Source of the DNA: Bacteroidota bacterium
Lineage (GTDB): Bacteria > Bacteroidota > Bacteroidia > Chitinophagales > Chitinophagaceae
Reading direction: 5' to 3'
DNA: 40,607 nt
NCBI GenBank assembly: GCA_023418315.1
Contig: JAEZZY010000062.1
Location: 1-40,607 of the forward strand
Positions within the stretch are counted from its first letter, which is position 1, and every line of letters begins with the position of its first letter. This document shows positions 31,666-39,600 of the stretch, one piece after another. The notes under the pieces are model-generated. The model was not told the DNA's origin, did not search any database, and was given only the letters and a program-made list of their open reading frames with translations. Made by a program: the position numbers and the translations under genes.

Positions 31666-32403
31666 CTATGCGCGGGGATAAATAAAGATATAATCGCCCT
31701 CGCCGGCATCATGCGCGCCAATGCGGACGAGCGCACCATCTTTCAGGGTATATTTTTCATAGCCAAGCTCCAGCATCAAGTCATCCACTACTTTTTTATG
31801 GGTTCCCCAGGTTTCTATTTGCAAAATGGGTTTGTGCTTTTCCAGTAAGCTGCGTATTTCGGGAAGCACATATTCTTCATAGCCCTCAATATCGCATTTG
31901 ATATAGTTGATAACCGGCAAAGAAGCCAGCAAACCGGAAGCTTTTTTCATTTGCACATCAAAAAGATAGTGCTCTTCGGGCGGTGCATCTTTCTCCGCTA
32001 CGCTTGCCAATCCCGTGCGCAGGTATCCGTAGTTTTTGGGTACCGACATCTGAATGGATTTTTCTTCCGTTCCCAAAGCATAATTATAGAGCGTTACATT
32101 CGGGAAGTTTCGCGTAGCCCATTGCAATGTTTCAAAAAAAGGCACTACCGGCTCTACGGCTATGACCCGCCCTTGCGGAACAAGACCGGCGAATATGGTG
32201 GTGAAATATCCGAGATTGCCTCCGAAATCCACAATCACATCATCCGGTTTTATAAGATTTTTGACGTAATAATGATATTTATAAACGGGGTCATTTTTCA
32301 GATAACCGCTTGTATAGGCAAAGCGGAACAAACGATGCAAGGTGCGCAAATAGGCGCGCTGCCCCATAGTTTTAAAAATAAGCTTCTTCGCAAAATTGAC
32401 CAT
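31666..32403 (-). CDS. FkbM family methyltransferase
   Basis: The 245-residue protein has a SAM-binding motif I IVDFGGNLGYFTTIFA, motif II VIAVEPVVPFFETL, and the FkbM-typical INYIKCDIEGYEEYVLPEI followed by LQIETWG. The family O-methylates sugars, polyketides or other small molecules. Near glycan genes it usually modifies polysaccharides, but the neighbours here (lipid kinase, acyl-CoA dehydrogenase) do not show the substrate. A basic, hydrophobic N-terminal ~45 residues could attach it loosely to the membrane. It lies 33 bp after the acyl-CoA dehydrogenase gene on the same strand. Confidence 0.9.
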   Translation of the reverse strand: MVNFAKKLIFKTMGQRAYLRTLHRLFRFAYTSGYLKNDPVYKYHYYVKNLIKPDDVIVDFGGNLGYFTTIFAGLVPQGRVIAVEPVVPFFETLQWATRNFPNVTLYNYALGTEEKSIQMSVPKNYGYLRTGLASVAEKDAPPEEHYLFDVQMKKASGLLASLPVINYIKCDIEGYEEYVLPEIRSLLEKHKPILQIETWGTHKKVVDDLMLELGYEKYTLKDGALVRIGAHDAGEGDYIFIYPRA

Positions 32404-32436
32404 CTGAAAAATCTGTCCGTTATTTCCTTATAACGA

Positions 32437-33576
32437 CTATTGAAGAATATCTCTTGAAATAACTAATTTTTGAATTTCGCTGGTGCCTTCTCCTATGGTG
32501 CAGAGCTTGCTGTCTCTATAGAATTTTTCTACAGGAAAATCTTTGGTATAGCCATAGCCTCCGAAAATCTGCACGGCATCGGTGGATACCTGCACGGACA
32601 CTTCCGAAGCGTAGTACTTCGCCATTGCGCTTTCTTTGGTCATCTTCAAGCCTTTGTTTTTAAGATCGGCGGCTTGGTAAATGAGCAATTCGGCGGCTTC
32701 TATTTTGGTAGCCATATCTGCCAGCTTGAATGCGATTGCCTGGAAGTTGGCTATAGGCTGGTCAAATTGATGACGTTCTTTGGAATATTTCAAAGCGGCT
32801 TCATAAGCGCCTTTGGCAATACCGAGGGAGAGTGCGGCTATAGAAATGCGTCCGCCGTCCAATACCTTCATGGCTTGTTTAAAACCCTCACCGATTTCAC
32901 CTACACGCTGTGCATCGGAAATGCGGCAATTGTCAAAAATCAGTTCGGTGGTTTCCGATGCCCGCATTCCCAATTTATTTTCTTTTTTACCGGCAGAGAA
33001 GCCCGGTGTTCCTCTTTCTATGATGAAAGCGGTAACATTATTCTTCGTACGGGGTTCGCCGGTGCGGCAAAGCACTACGGCTACGTCGCCGGTTTTTCCG
33101 TGGGTGATCCAGTTTTTAGTACCGTTGATAATCCAGTCATCTCCATCCCGTGTGGCGGTGCAGCGCATATTGCCGGAGTCACTTCCGGTATTGGCTTCTG
33201 TAAGTCCCCAGGCGCCTATCCATTCGGCTGTAGCCAGCTTGGGAAGGTATTTTTTCTTTTGTTCTTCATTGCCGAAATAGAGAATATGACCGGTGCACAA
33301 AGAGTTGTGTGCTGCAACGGAAAGCCCTATAGAGCCGCATACTTTTGCTATTTCGCTTACGACAGTTACATACTCAAAATAGCCTAAGCCGCTACCACCA
33401 TATTCCTGCGGTACGAGTACGCCCATCAGGCCGAGTTGTCCCAGTTTTTTAAATACTTCTACGGGGAAGATTTGTGCTTCATCCCATTCCATCATCTTAG
33501 GACGAATTTCTTTATTGGCGAAATCACGGATCATGCCGGTAATTTCGAGCTGGGTATCTGTTTGGTTAAAATTCAT
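32437..33576 (-). CDS. Acyl-CoA dehydrogenase (short/branched-chain type)
   Basis: The 379-residue flavoenzyme has normal family length. Signatures are WGLTEANTGSDSG (FAD and substrate binding), IINGTKNWITHG, KLGMRASETTELIFDNCR, RISIAALSLGIAKGAYE, QIFGGYGYTKDFPVEKFYRD, and the closing IGEGTSEIQ with the catalytic Glu. It oxidises acyl-CoA to trans-2-enoyl-CoA, passing electrons to ETF. The sequence is like butyryl- or isobutyryl/2-methylbutyryl-CoA dehydrogenases, so fatty-acid or branched-chain amino-acid breakdown is likely; the latter would match the fused E1 at 2728. It lies 10 bp after the helix-hairpin-helix gene. Confidence 0.95.
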   Translation of the reverse strand: MNFNQTDTQLEITGMIRDFANKEIRPKMMEWDEAQIFPVEVFKKLGQLGLMGVLVPQEYGGSGLGYFEYVTVVSEIAKVCGSIGLSVAAHNSLCTGHILYFGNEEQKKKYLPKLATAEWIGAWGLTEANTGSDSGNMRCTATRDGDDWIINGTKNWITHGKTGDVAVVLCRTGEPRTKNNVTAFIIERGTPGFSAGKKENKLGMRASETTELIFDNCRISDAQRVGEIGEGFKQAMKVLDGGRISIAALSLGIAKGAYEAALKYSKERHQFDQPIANFQAIAFKLADMATKIEAAELLIYQAADLKNKGLKMTKESAMAKYYASEVSVQVSTDAVQIFGGYGYTKDFPVEKFYRDSKLCTIGEGTSEIQKLVISRDILQ

Positions 33577-33586
33577 TAGGGCGATA

Positions 33587-34480
33587 TTATTCTATGCGTA
33601 AATAAGGGGCAATTTTACGATAAATTTCTTCATTCATCAACGGGACCATCCTTAATTGTTCTATTTTTTCAAATCGGTGGATGGCGTTGCGGTACAGAAG
33701 AATGTTTTTGGCGGTCTGTTCGCCGATGTAGGGATGCGCTTTCAATTGAGTTTCCGTAGCGGTGTTGAGGTTTATTTTATGAAGCGCATTCGGGTTGATA
33801 ACCAGTTTTTCTTTAAGCATGGCGTAGGTGGTGTCGTGAAAACGGTAGGCTTCTTTAAATTGCTCCGGTTTTATGTATCCGCCAAGCGCATTTCTTCTTT
33901 CAAGGAGTTTATGTGCGAAATAGGGTCCGATACCGCGCAGCCTTACGAGCGTGGCGGAGTCTGTAGTATTGATATCTACAAAATCGGGTGGCGGAAGGTA
34001 TGCGTTGCGATATTCATTCTTATAGGCATTTTTTTCTTTTGCTTCTCTATGGATGACAATATAGGGAGCCAGCGCGTTGTACTCTTTTTCCGATAAGGTA
34101 TAAAGCGCTTTAAATTCTTCTTTGCGATAAAATACTTTTCCTTTCCGGCGCCAGTTGAGGAGCATTTTCACCGTAATCGGTTTCAACCCAAGTTCTACAA
34201 AACCTGTGCTGTCGAGCGTATTGGGATCGAAGGGGAATAAAGGCTTCGAGGAAAGATGGTCGGATGAATGTGTTTCTGTTGCTGAGCTATGGCGTATTTT
34301 AAAATCGCTCCATGCGGCGGAAAGCGCCGTATCGGTGTGAAGGGCGGCCGGTGCCGGCACAAAATAGTGTAGTGTGAATACGGAAGTGAGCAAGGCAGCA
34401 GCAAGGACAATCAGCAAGATGAGGATGCCTCTTTTTTCGGTAAGGGGATGATAGAAATAGGATTTAAGGATGTTCTTCAT
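33587..34480 (-). CDS. Membrane-anchored helix-hairpin-helix (ComEA-like) protein
   Basis: The 297-residue protein has one N-terminal transmembrane helix (~18-41, GILILLIVLAAALLTSVF), a Ser/His-rich linker, then three helix-hairpin-helix segments: FPFDPNTLDSTGFVELGL with ITVKMLLNWRRKG (~82-115), DINTTDSATLVRLRGIGPYF (~167-186), and KINLNTATETQLKAHPYIG (~233-251). Such domains bind DNA without sequence preference; ComEA uses them to pull in DNA during transformation. This three-repeat form is common in Bacteroidota, and a role in DNA uptake or envelope-linked DNA binding is only inference. The first 15 codons recur as an exact 48-bp copy at 36212-36259. Confidence 0.88.
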   Translation of the reverse strand: MKNILKSYFYHPLTEKRGILILLIVLAAALLTSVFTLHYFVPAPAALHTDTALSAAWSDFKIRHSSATETHSSDHLSSKPLFPFDPNTLDSTGFVELGLKPITVKMLLNWRRKGKVFYRKEEFKALYTLSEKEYNALAPYIVIHREAKEKNAYKNEYRNAYLPPPDFVDINTTDSATLVRLRGIGPYFAHKLLERRNALGGYIKPEQFKEAYRFHDTTYAMLKEKLVINPNALHKINLNTATETQLKAHPYIGEQTAKNILLYRNAIHRFEKIEQLRMVPLMNEEIYRKIAPYLRIE

Positions 34481-34484
34481 AGGG
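34437..34484. repeat. 48-bp direct repeat, left copy (5' end of the helix-hairpin-helix gene)
   Basis: This stretch is identical to 36212-36259, in the same orientation. It holds the start codon and first codons of the helix-hairpin-helix gene. The next ~40 bp upstream of that gene (34485-34525) also resemble 36260-36300 in places (TTGTCA, GATA, CTATTTTT-like words), so a promoter-plus-start segment has been duplicated. Confidence 0.9.
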
Positions 34485-34623
34485 TAATTGCATTGATAAG
34501 GCTTGTCAAGATACTCTATTTTTAATTTATCCTTTTGGGTATTTCCAAAGGAGGTCTTTCAAATGTTCGCATTTATCAATGAAGCGAAAATTTGAAACGT
34601 ACCCGATATAGCAGTACAATAAA

Positions 34624-35070
34624 TCATCTTTTTTCATAAACCCTGAAATAACGGTATGGATGTGCTGTATCTCCCGACTTTGATAAGATAAGCTGCTTAT
34701 CGGTGAGGGAATGGACGACTGACTGAAAACTGTTGATAACCTTGTCTGAATAATCTAAAAAGTCGAGATGAAGTATAGAATCGCCACTATCATATCCCCA
34801 ATTGTATTTTCCCAACTCCATATAATACCCGACAGCATAATCTACGGAGTCGTATGCCTTATGATTAGCGGCAAAAATTCTCTTTTCCAGAACAGTATTT
34901 ATATACGGGTCATTTTCGGTTTCATCAATCTTGTTATCACCGTTAGTATCATATCCTCTTTGTACGACCATCCAGAGTCCGATCAATTTTGAATCAGCAC
35001 TCACCCCTTTGTCTTTTTTGCAACCGATAAAAAGCACGGATGCCAGTAGTATTCTGATTATAGTTTTCAT
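34624..35070 (-). CDS. Small lipoprotein, lipocalin-like (hypothetical)
   Basis: The 148-residue protein has a lipoprotein signal (MKTIIRILLASVLFIGC, lipobox with Cys-17) followed by KKDKGVSADSK. The mature part starts LIGLWMVVQRGYDTNGD, like Bacteroidota lipocalin-type lipoproteins that open with a strand containing L-x-G-x-W. The DTNGDNKIDETE segment is a Ca2+-loop-like sequence. A closing strand pair is LTDKQLILSKSGD and YRYFRVYEK. The exact family is not recognised and a ligand cannot be named. It is the downstream member of two genes placed between two 48-bp direct repeats. Confidence 0.75.
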   Translation of the reverse strand: MKTIIRILLASVLFIGCKKDKGVSADSKLIGLWMVVQRGYDTNGDNKIDETENDPYINTVLEKRIFAANHKAYDSVDYAVGYYMELGKYNWGYDSGDSILHLDFLDYSDKVINSFQSVVHSLTDKQLILSKSGDTAHPYRYFRVYEKR

Positions 35071-35150
35071 TATGTTGAATTTTTATGTCGTATATGTCGT
35101 ATTAATTTAATGAACTACCTGAAATTGTCCTTGATAATAAGATGATTCCC

Positions 35151-35231
35151 TTATTGGCGAATCGCATTAGTGCCAAAAACAGCTTGGAGCAATAAACAAG
35201 CAACTGCAAAAAAGAAACACGTTTTCATCAT
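35151..35231 (-). pseudogene. Possible signal-peptide remnant (26 codons)
   Basis: On the minus strand a 26-codon frame (MMKTCFFFAVACLLLQAVFG, then six residues and TAA) has the shape of an export signal but no mature protein. It lies in the 182-bp gap between the lipoprotein and T9SS genes. It may be the 5' scrap of a lost gene or a chance frame. Confidence 0.3.
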
Positions 35232-35252
35232 CAATAGGGAGGAGTAAAGGAA

Positions 35253-36143
35253 TTAGTGAATAACGGATAATTTTTTTGACATATTGACACTCGCAGATAC
35301 CAGCTGTACCATGTAAACGCCTGCCGGCATATTTCCTACACTGATAGTCTTTGAAACAAATCTGCCGGATTGTATATTTACTATTTCTTTTCTACATACT
35401 TTCCCTGCCATGTCCGTTATAGTAATCACCATTTCTTCATCTTCCCTGATATTGTATAAGTCCAGCACCACCTTTTCTGAGGCGGCAGGATTCGGGTAAA
35501 TAACGGCTTCCGTTTCCGGCTCATTATTAACAGGGCTTTTTCCGGGCTTTCCTATACCGCCCGGGTTTAATATTTTTAAACTTAATCCTAACGCACTACT
35601 GAATACATCACGGCTGAATATATAGCTGGAAAGGATAGCATCAGCATTATCCGTTATCAGATAATAATCATTTTGTGTGCGCCAGGGTGAGTCAATTGCC
35701 GATGATTTATTGATAACAAATTCACGGATATTGTACAGGTACACATTGCTGTAAACGATATTGTTATTAATCACCTGATCCATATATTTTTTGCGAACAG
35801 TGTATTCGCTCACCTTATAAAACCATACAGTGCTGTCATCAAGATTATAATAACCCGTATCGTTCAGCTGGTAATAACTGTTCCCGTTCTCAAGTTGCCA
35901 GGAATAAAGCAGAGATTGTAGTACAAAGGTATTGTATATCTGAAACCCGTCCTGTAAATAGGGCGTATAGTCGGATATGGTATTGGAAGGATCAAATGTT
36001 TGCGAAGTGGCGGAAGAAAGATATAAGCTATAAGCGCTGTCTCTCTCTGCAATAAAAGAGTCTGTAAGAGGATGTTCTTCCTGCGCCTTCGTTTCAAAAG
36101 AAAATGTGTATAAACACAATGAGAAGAGTAATATCCTTTTCAT
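35253..36143 (-). CDS. Secreted protein with T9SS type A sorting domain, unknown passenger
   Basis: The 296-residue protein has a signal peptide (MKRILLFSLCLYTFSFETKA, cleavage before QEEH). The ~190-residue passenger is rich in Tyr, Asn, Ser and Asp and is not recognised. A T9SS sorting domain spans ~215-296: AVIYPNPAASEKVVLDLYN, MVITITDMAGKVCRKE, VGNMPAGVYMVQLV, ending KKLSVIH. Export by Sec and then the type IX system is expected. It lies upstream of the lipoprotein gene on the same strand, and both are bracketed by 48-bp direct repeats, which suggests they arrived together. Confidence 0.85.
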   Translation of the reverse strand: MKRILLFSLCLYTFSFETKAQEEHPLTDSFIAERDSAYSLYLSSATSQTFDPSNTISDYTPYLQDGFQIYNTFVLQSLLYSWQLENGNSYYQLNDTGYYNLDDSTVWFYKVSEYTVRKKYMDQVINNNIVYSNVYLYNIREFVINKSSAIDSPWRTQNDYYLITDNADAILSSYIFSRDVFSSALGLSLKILNPGGIGKPGKSPVNNEPETEAVIYPNPAASEKVVLDLYNIREDEEMVITITDMAGKVCRKEIVNIQSGRFVSKTISVGNMPAGVYMVQLVSASVNMSKKLSVIH

Positions 36144-36201
36144 GATTTAATATTTTCACTGTTCAAGGTAGCAAATTGAATGTTAAAAATAAAAGATGAT
36201 A

Positions 36202-36255
36202 TTAAAAAAAATCGGTAAGGGGATGATAGAAATAGGATTTAAGGATGTTCTTCAT
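36202..36255 (-). pseudogene. Truncated copy of the helix-hairpin-helix gene 5' end
   Basis: Reading from the ATG at 36255, the frame repeats the first 14 residues of the helix-hairpin-helix protein (MKNILKSYFYHPLT) and then diverges to D-F-F and a stop. It is contained largely in the right copy of the 48-bp direct repeat (36212-36259). Confidence 0.8.
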
Positions 36256-36259
36256 AGGG
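36212..36259. repeat. 48-bp direct repeat, right copy
   Basis: Identical to 34437-34484 and in the same orientation. The two copies bracket about 1.7 kb containing the lipoprotein and T9SS genes. Confidence 0.9.
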
Positions 36260-36619
36260 CATGATCTTAAAATAACTTTGTCAGGATAGGATAGATTTTT
36301 CAAACCGCATAGGCTGTTACGGCTGTATTGGCATGGAGTAAAGGGTTAAAAATACTACCCATTACAGGCAATTTTGCTTTGTATTTCTAAAACCTATTCC
36401 TTATCTTACCATCGCTACTTTACCAAACAAAGACAGGAAGAAGAAATATAGCTGTAAGCATGGGCTTTATAACTATAGGGGGACGCATTGCCACCTGCTA
36501 CCATAGGGGTTTTAACGTTGCTTTATTATTGTTACTGAGCTGCGCATGGATTTGATTTTACAATTTATAGGGTAAGCCGAAAACCTTTTTAGAGTAGGCA
36601 AAAACCAATCTTAATAATA
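36260..36619. other. Non-coding region upstream of the giant surface-protein gene
   Basis: No protein-like frame is seen on either strand. A TAACTTTG word (36273-36280) matches the -7 consensus but is 340 nt from the ATG at 36620. Nearer the gene no exact TAnnTTTG box was found. A GG-N10-GC arrangement at 36508-36521 is weak. The promoter of the large gene is expected here but was not identified with confidence. Confidence 0.5.
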
Positions 36620-39600
36620 ATGAGAAGATTACTACAATTCGACAAGATTATTCTTTTAGTCTTGCTCTTGGGTATGAGCCCGGGCTTGCTGCGGGCGCAG
36701 ACAACAATTACAGCAAGTTATAGTAGCTATAGTAGTGGTTCAGGTGCTAATTCTTATCTGACCTTCGTTGTGGAAAACACGAATAGTTACGCTATAGTAA
36801 TTTCCGATATTGACATGTATCGCTCAAGTACTTCTAATGGTAATACTTATTCTCTATATTACAGCTCCACTTCATTAAGCGGTCCCACGGGTGTTACGGC
36901 GGCAGCGAATAGTTTTGCCACCGCTTCAGGATGGACAAGCGTATCTTCGGCTGCACTTGGCACAATAACGACGGCTGCTATTTACCCAATGTTTACCAAT
37001 TTGAATTTACTAATGCCGGCAAATACGGTGTGGCGCTTTGCTGTACAAACGAACGGCTCATCTTTTAATTATGGCGGTGCTGCAACAACGCCCAATAGCT
37101 TCACAAATGGAGGAGTCGTTATTGGTACTGGAAATTATCAAATAAATGGTCAAAATGTGGGGTATTGGGGCGCTTCAACCAATCCTCGATTTTGGAGCGG
37201 CTCAGTTACATTTGCTCCCGCAGCACCTTGTACATCCCCTCCTATAGCAGGTAATGCTACCGTTTCCAACCCGTCTCCTTGCCCCGGCGAAGTAATTGAA
37301 TTAGGCTTAACGGGAGGTACAGGCGGACTGACCCAAACCTATGAGTGGCAGATAAGCACTTCTCCTACAGGTCCTTTTACTTCTATATCTTTACCCTTAT
37401 CATCTCACCTGGCGAATGATACTATGGGTACAACACCGGGAACAGTATATTACCGTTGTATGGTAGATTGTGGTTCCAGCATCAGTTATTCGGACACCAT
37501 CGCAGTTACCATTTCTACTCCCTTCCCCGGTGGTACTTATACCATAGATGCCGGTTCACCGGCGAGCAGCACCAATTTCCAGAGCTTCTCGGATGCGATT
37601 GCTGCTATTTCCTGCGGTATTACCAGTGCCATTACATTTAACGTAGCGCCCGGCAGCGGCCCTTATACCGAGCAGATTGAACTGCCTGCTACCATCGGTT
37701 CGGATGCTACCAAAACCGTAACCTTTAACGGCAATGGCAATACATTGACGATGAGCAGCCCTGCCGGAGGCAATAATGCTACGGTAAACATAGACGGTGC
37801 GGATTATATCAGCTTCAACGACCTTACCATAGAGGCCTTAGGAAGCTCAGGCTTTGGCGTGCACCTGATGAATGGCGCCGACCATAACAGCTTCCGCCGG
37901 TGCACGATTAACGCCAGCCCTACGGGTACAAGTACGACCTCCGGGTGTGTGAGCATGAGCGGATCCGCTACCTCTTATTCTACGGGCGGCACGAATGGCA
38001 GCAACAACCTTTGGGATAGCTGCACGATTTCAGGCGGGTATTTCAGCTTTTATCTTTATTCCGTTTCAGGCGCAGCAGGTGATTCCATGAACAATATCAC
38101 CAACTGTACCATTAAAGATTTCTATACTTATGGCATCTATAACTATTATCAAAAAAGTGCTACCATCTCCAACAATGTCATACACAGAGCTACACGCCCT
38201 TCCGTAAGCACATGCTATGGTATCTATCTTTCTACAGGTTGCACCAATATGCTCGTAGAAAAAAATACACTAAGAGATATGTTTGCCTTACAGCCCATTA
38301 ATACCAATACAGCCTACCTCATATACGTAACATCAGACGGTACGGTAGGAAGGGAAAACAAACTCTTCAACAACCAAATCTATAATATACAAGGAAGCGG
38401 TACGCTATATGGGATGTACCTCAGCGGGGCAGACCATATACAAGTATATCACAATACGATCGTATTGGATGATATCAACGCAACAGCAGGTACCACCAGA
38501 GGGATTTATAGCACAGGTACTACGGGCGGTATAGACATCAAGAACAACATCGTGTATATCACCCGCGGAGGCAGTGGAGATAAGCACTGTCTGTATTTTA
38601 CAGGAGCAGGTGCCAAAAACTGTAATTATAATGATCTGTATATTGCTTCCAGCGCAGGTAATAACAATATAGGTTATGACGGTTCGGATCAGGCTACACT
38701 TTCAGCATGGCAGGCAGCCACGGGAGCAGGCAGTCCCTATGATGCCAATAGCCTGGATATTGACCCTGTATTCATTAATGCAATAAGCGGAAGTTACTCC
38801 CCTGCAAATGCCCTGTTGGATAATATGGGTACTCCTCTTGCCGCCATAGCCGATGATATTACGGGAGCTGCCCGCGACCCCTTCACCCCGGATATCGGCG
38901 CTTATGAATTTGCCGTTCCTTTATGTACCGGCACGCCGGACTCCGGCACCGCAGCAGGACCTACAAATATTTGCAGCGCTACTCCTTTTACCGTATATGC
39001 TACCGGACTGAGCATCGGTATCGGCATTACCTATGATTGGCAATATAATGACGGAAGCGGCTGGTTTTCCACCGGCGGAACCAATACTTCCTATACGGAA
39101 ACAGGCGGCATCGTTGTACCTACCGATTATAGGGTCGTTACTTATTGCGCCAACTCCAATCAGTATGATACTTCTTCTGTATGGTCCGTAGTGTTGAACC
39201 CCTTCTATTTCTGCTATTGCTCACCACTCACCGGCAATACCTTGCATACCTCTACTGCCAACTACATGACCAATGTAGAAATAGCAGGTTCTACATTGAA
39301 TAATACGACCAGCGTTGTAGGTGCAGGAGGATATACTCAAACCGACCCTACCGTTTCCAACCAGACCGGTACGGTATTTATCAATGTGCCGTTCGTGCTC
39401 AACACTACTCAATCCACCACTCTTGCCACTACGGAGGCCTGGTTTGATTGGGATCAAAACGGAACTTTCGATAGTTATGAATATTATGCACTCACCAGTA
39501 CCGGTACAGTGGCTACCGCTGCCATTATCCCTCCTGTGGGTTCTCCTACGGGCATGACCGGTATGAGAATAAGAGTGGCGTACAATTTAGTCGGCGCATA

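Noticed and set aside
32470..33387. A 305-codon open frame antisense to the acyl-CoA dehydrogenase gene
   Set aside because: The opposite strand carries every family motif of an acyl-CoA dehydrogenase; the antisense product is Cys/Gly/Phe-rich and unlike any protein known to me.
34547..34595. A perfect Shine-Dalgarno-like AAAGGAGGT followed by ATG and a 10-codon frame
   Set aside because: The product is only ten residues, Bacteroidota rarely depend on such sites, and nothing downstream suggests a leader peptide.
36508..36521. GG-N10-GC word that could be a sigma-54 promoter for the giant surface-protein gene
   Set aside because: Only the GG and TTGC parts fit; the -24 half reads GGTTTT rather than TGGCAC. 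A bare GG-N10-GC is expected once or twice by chance in a gap of this size.
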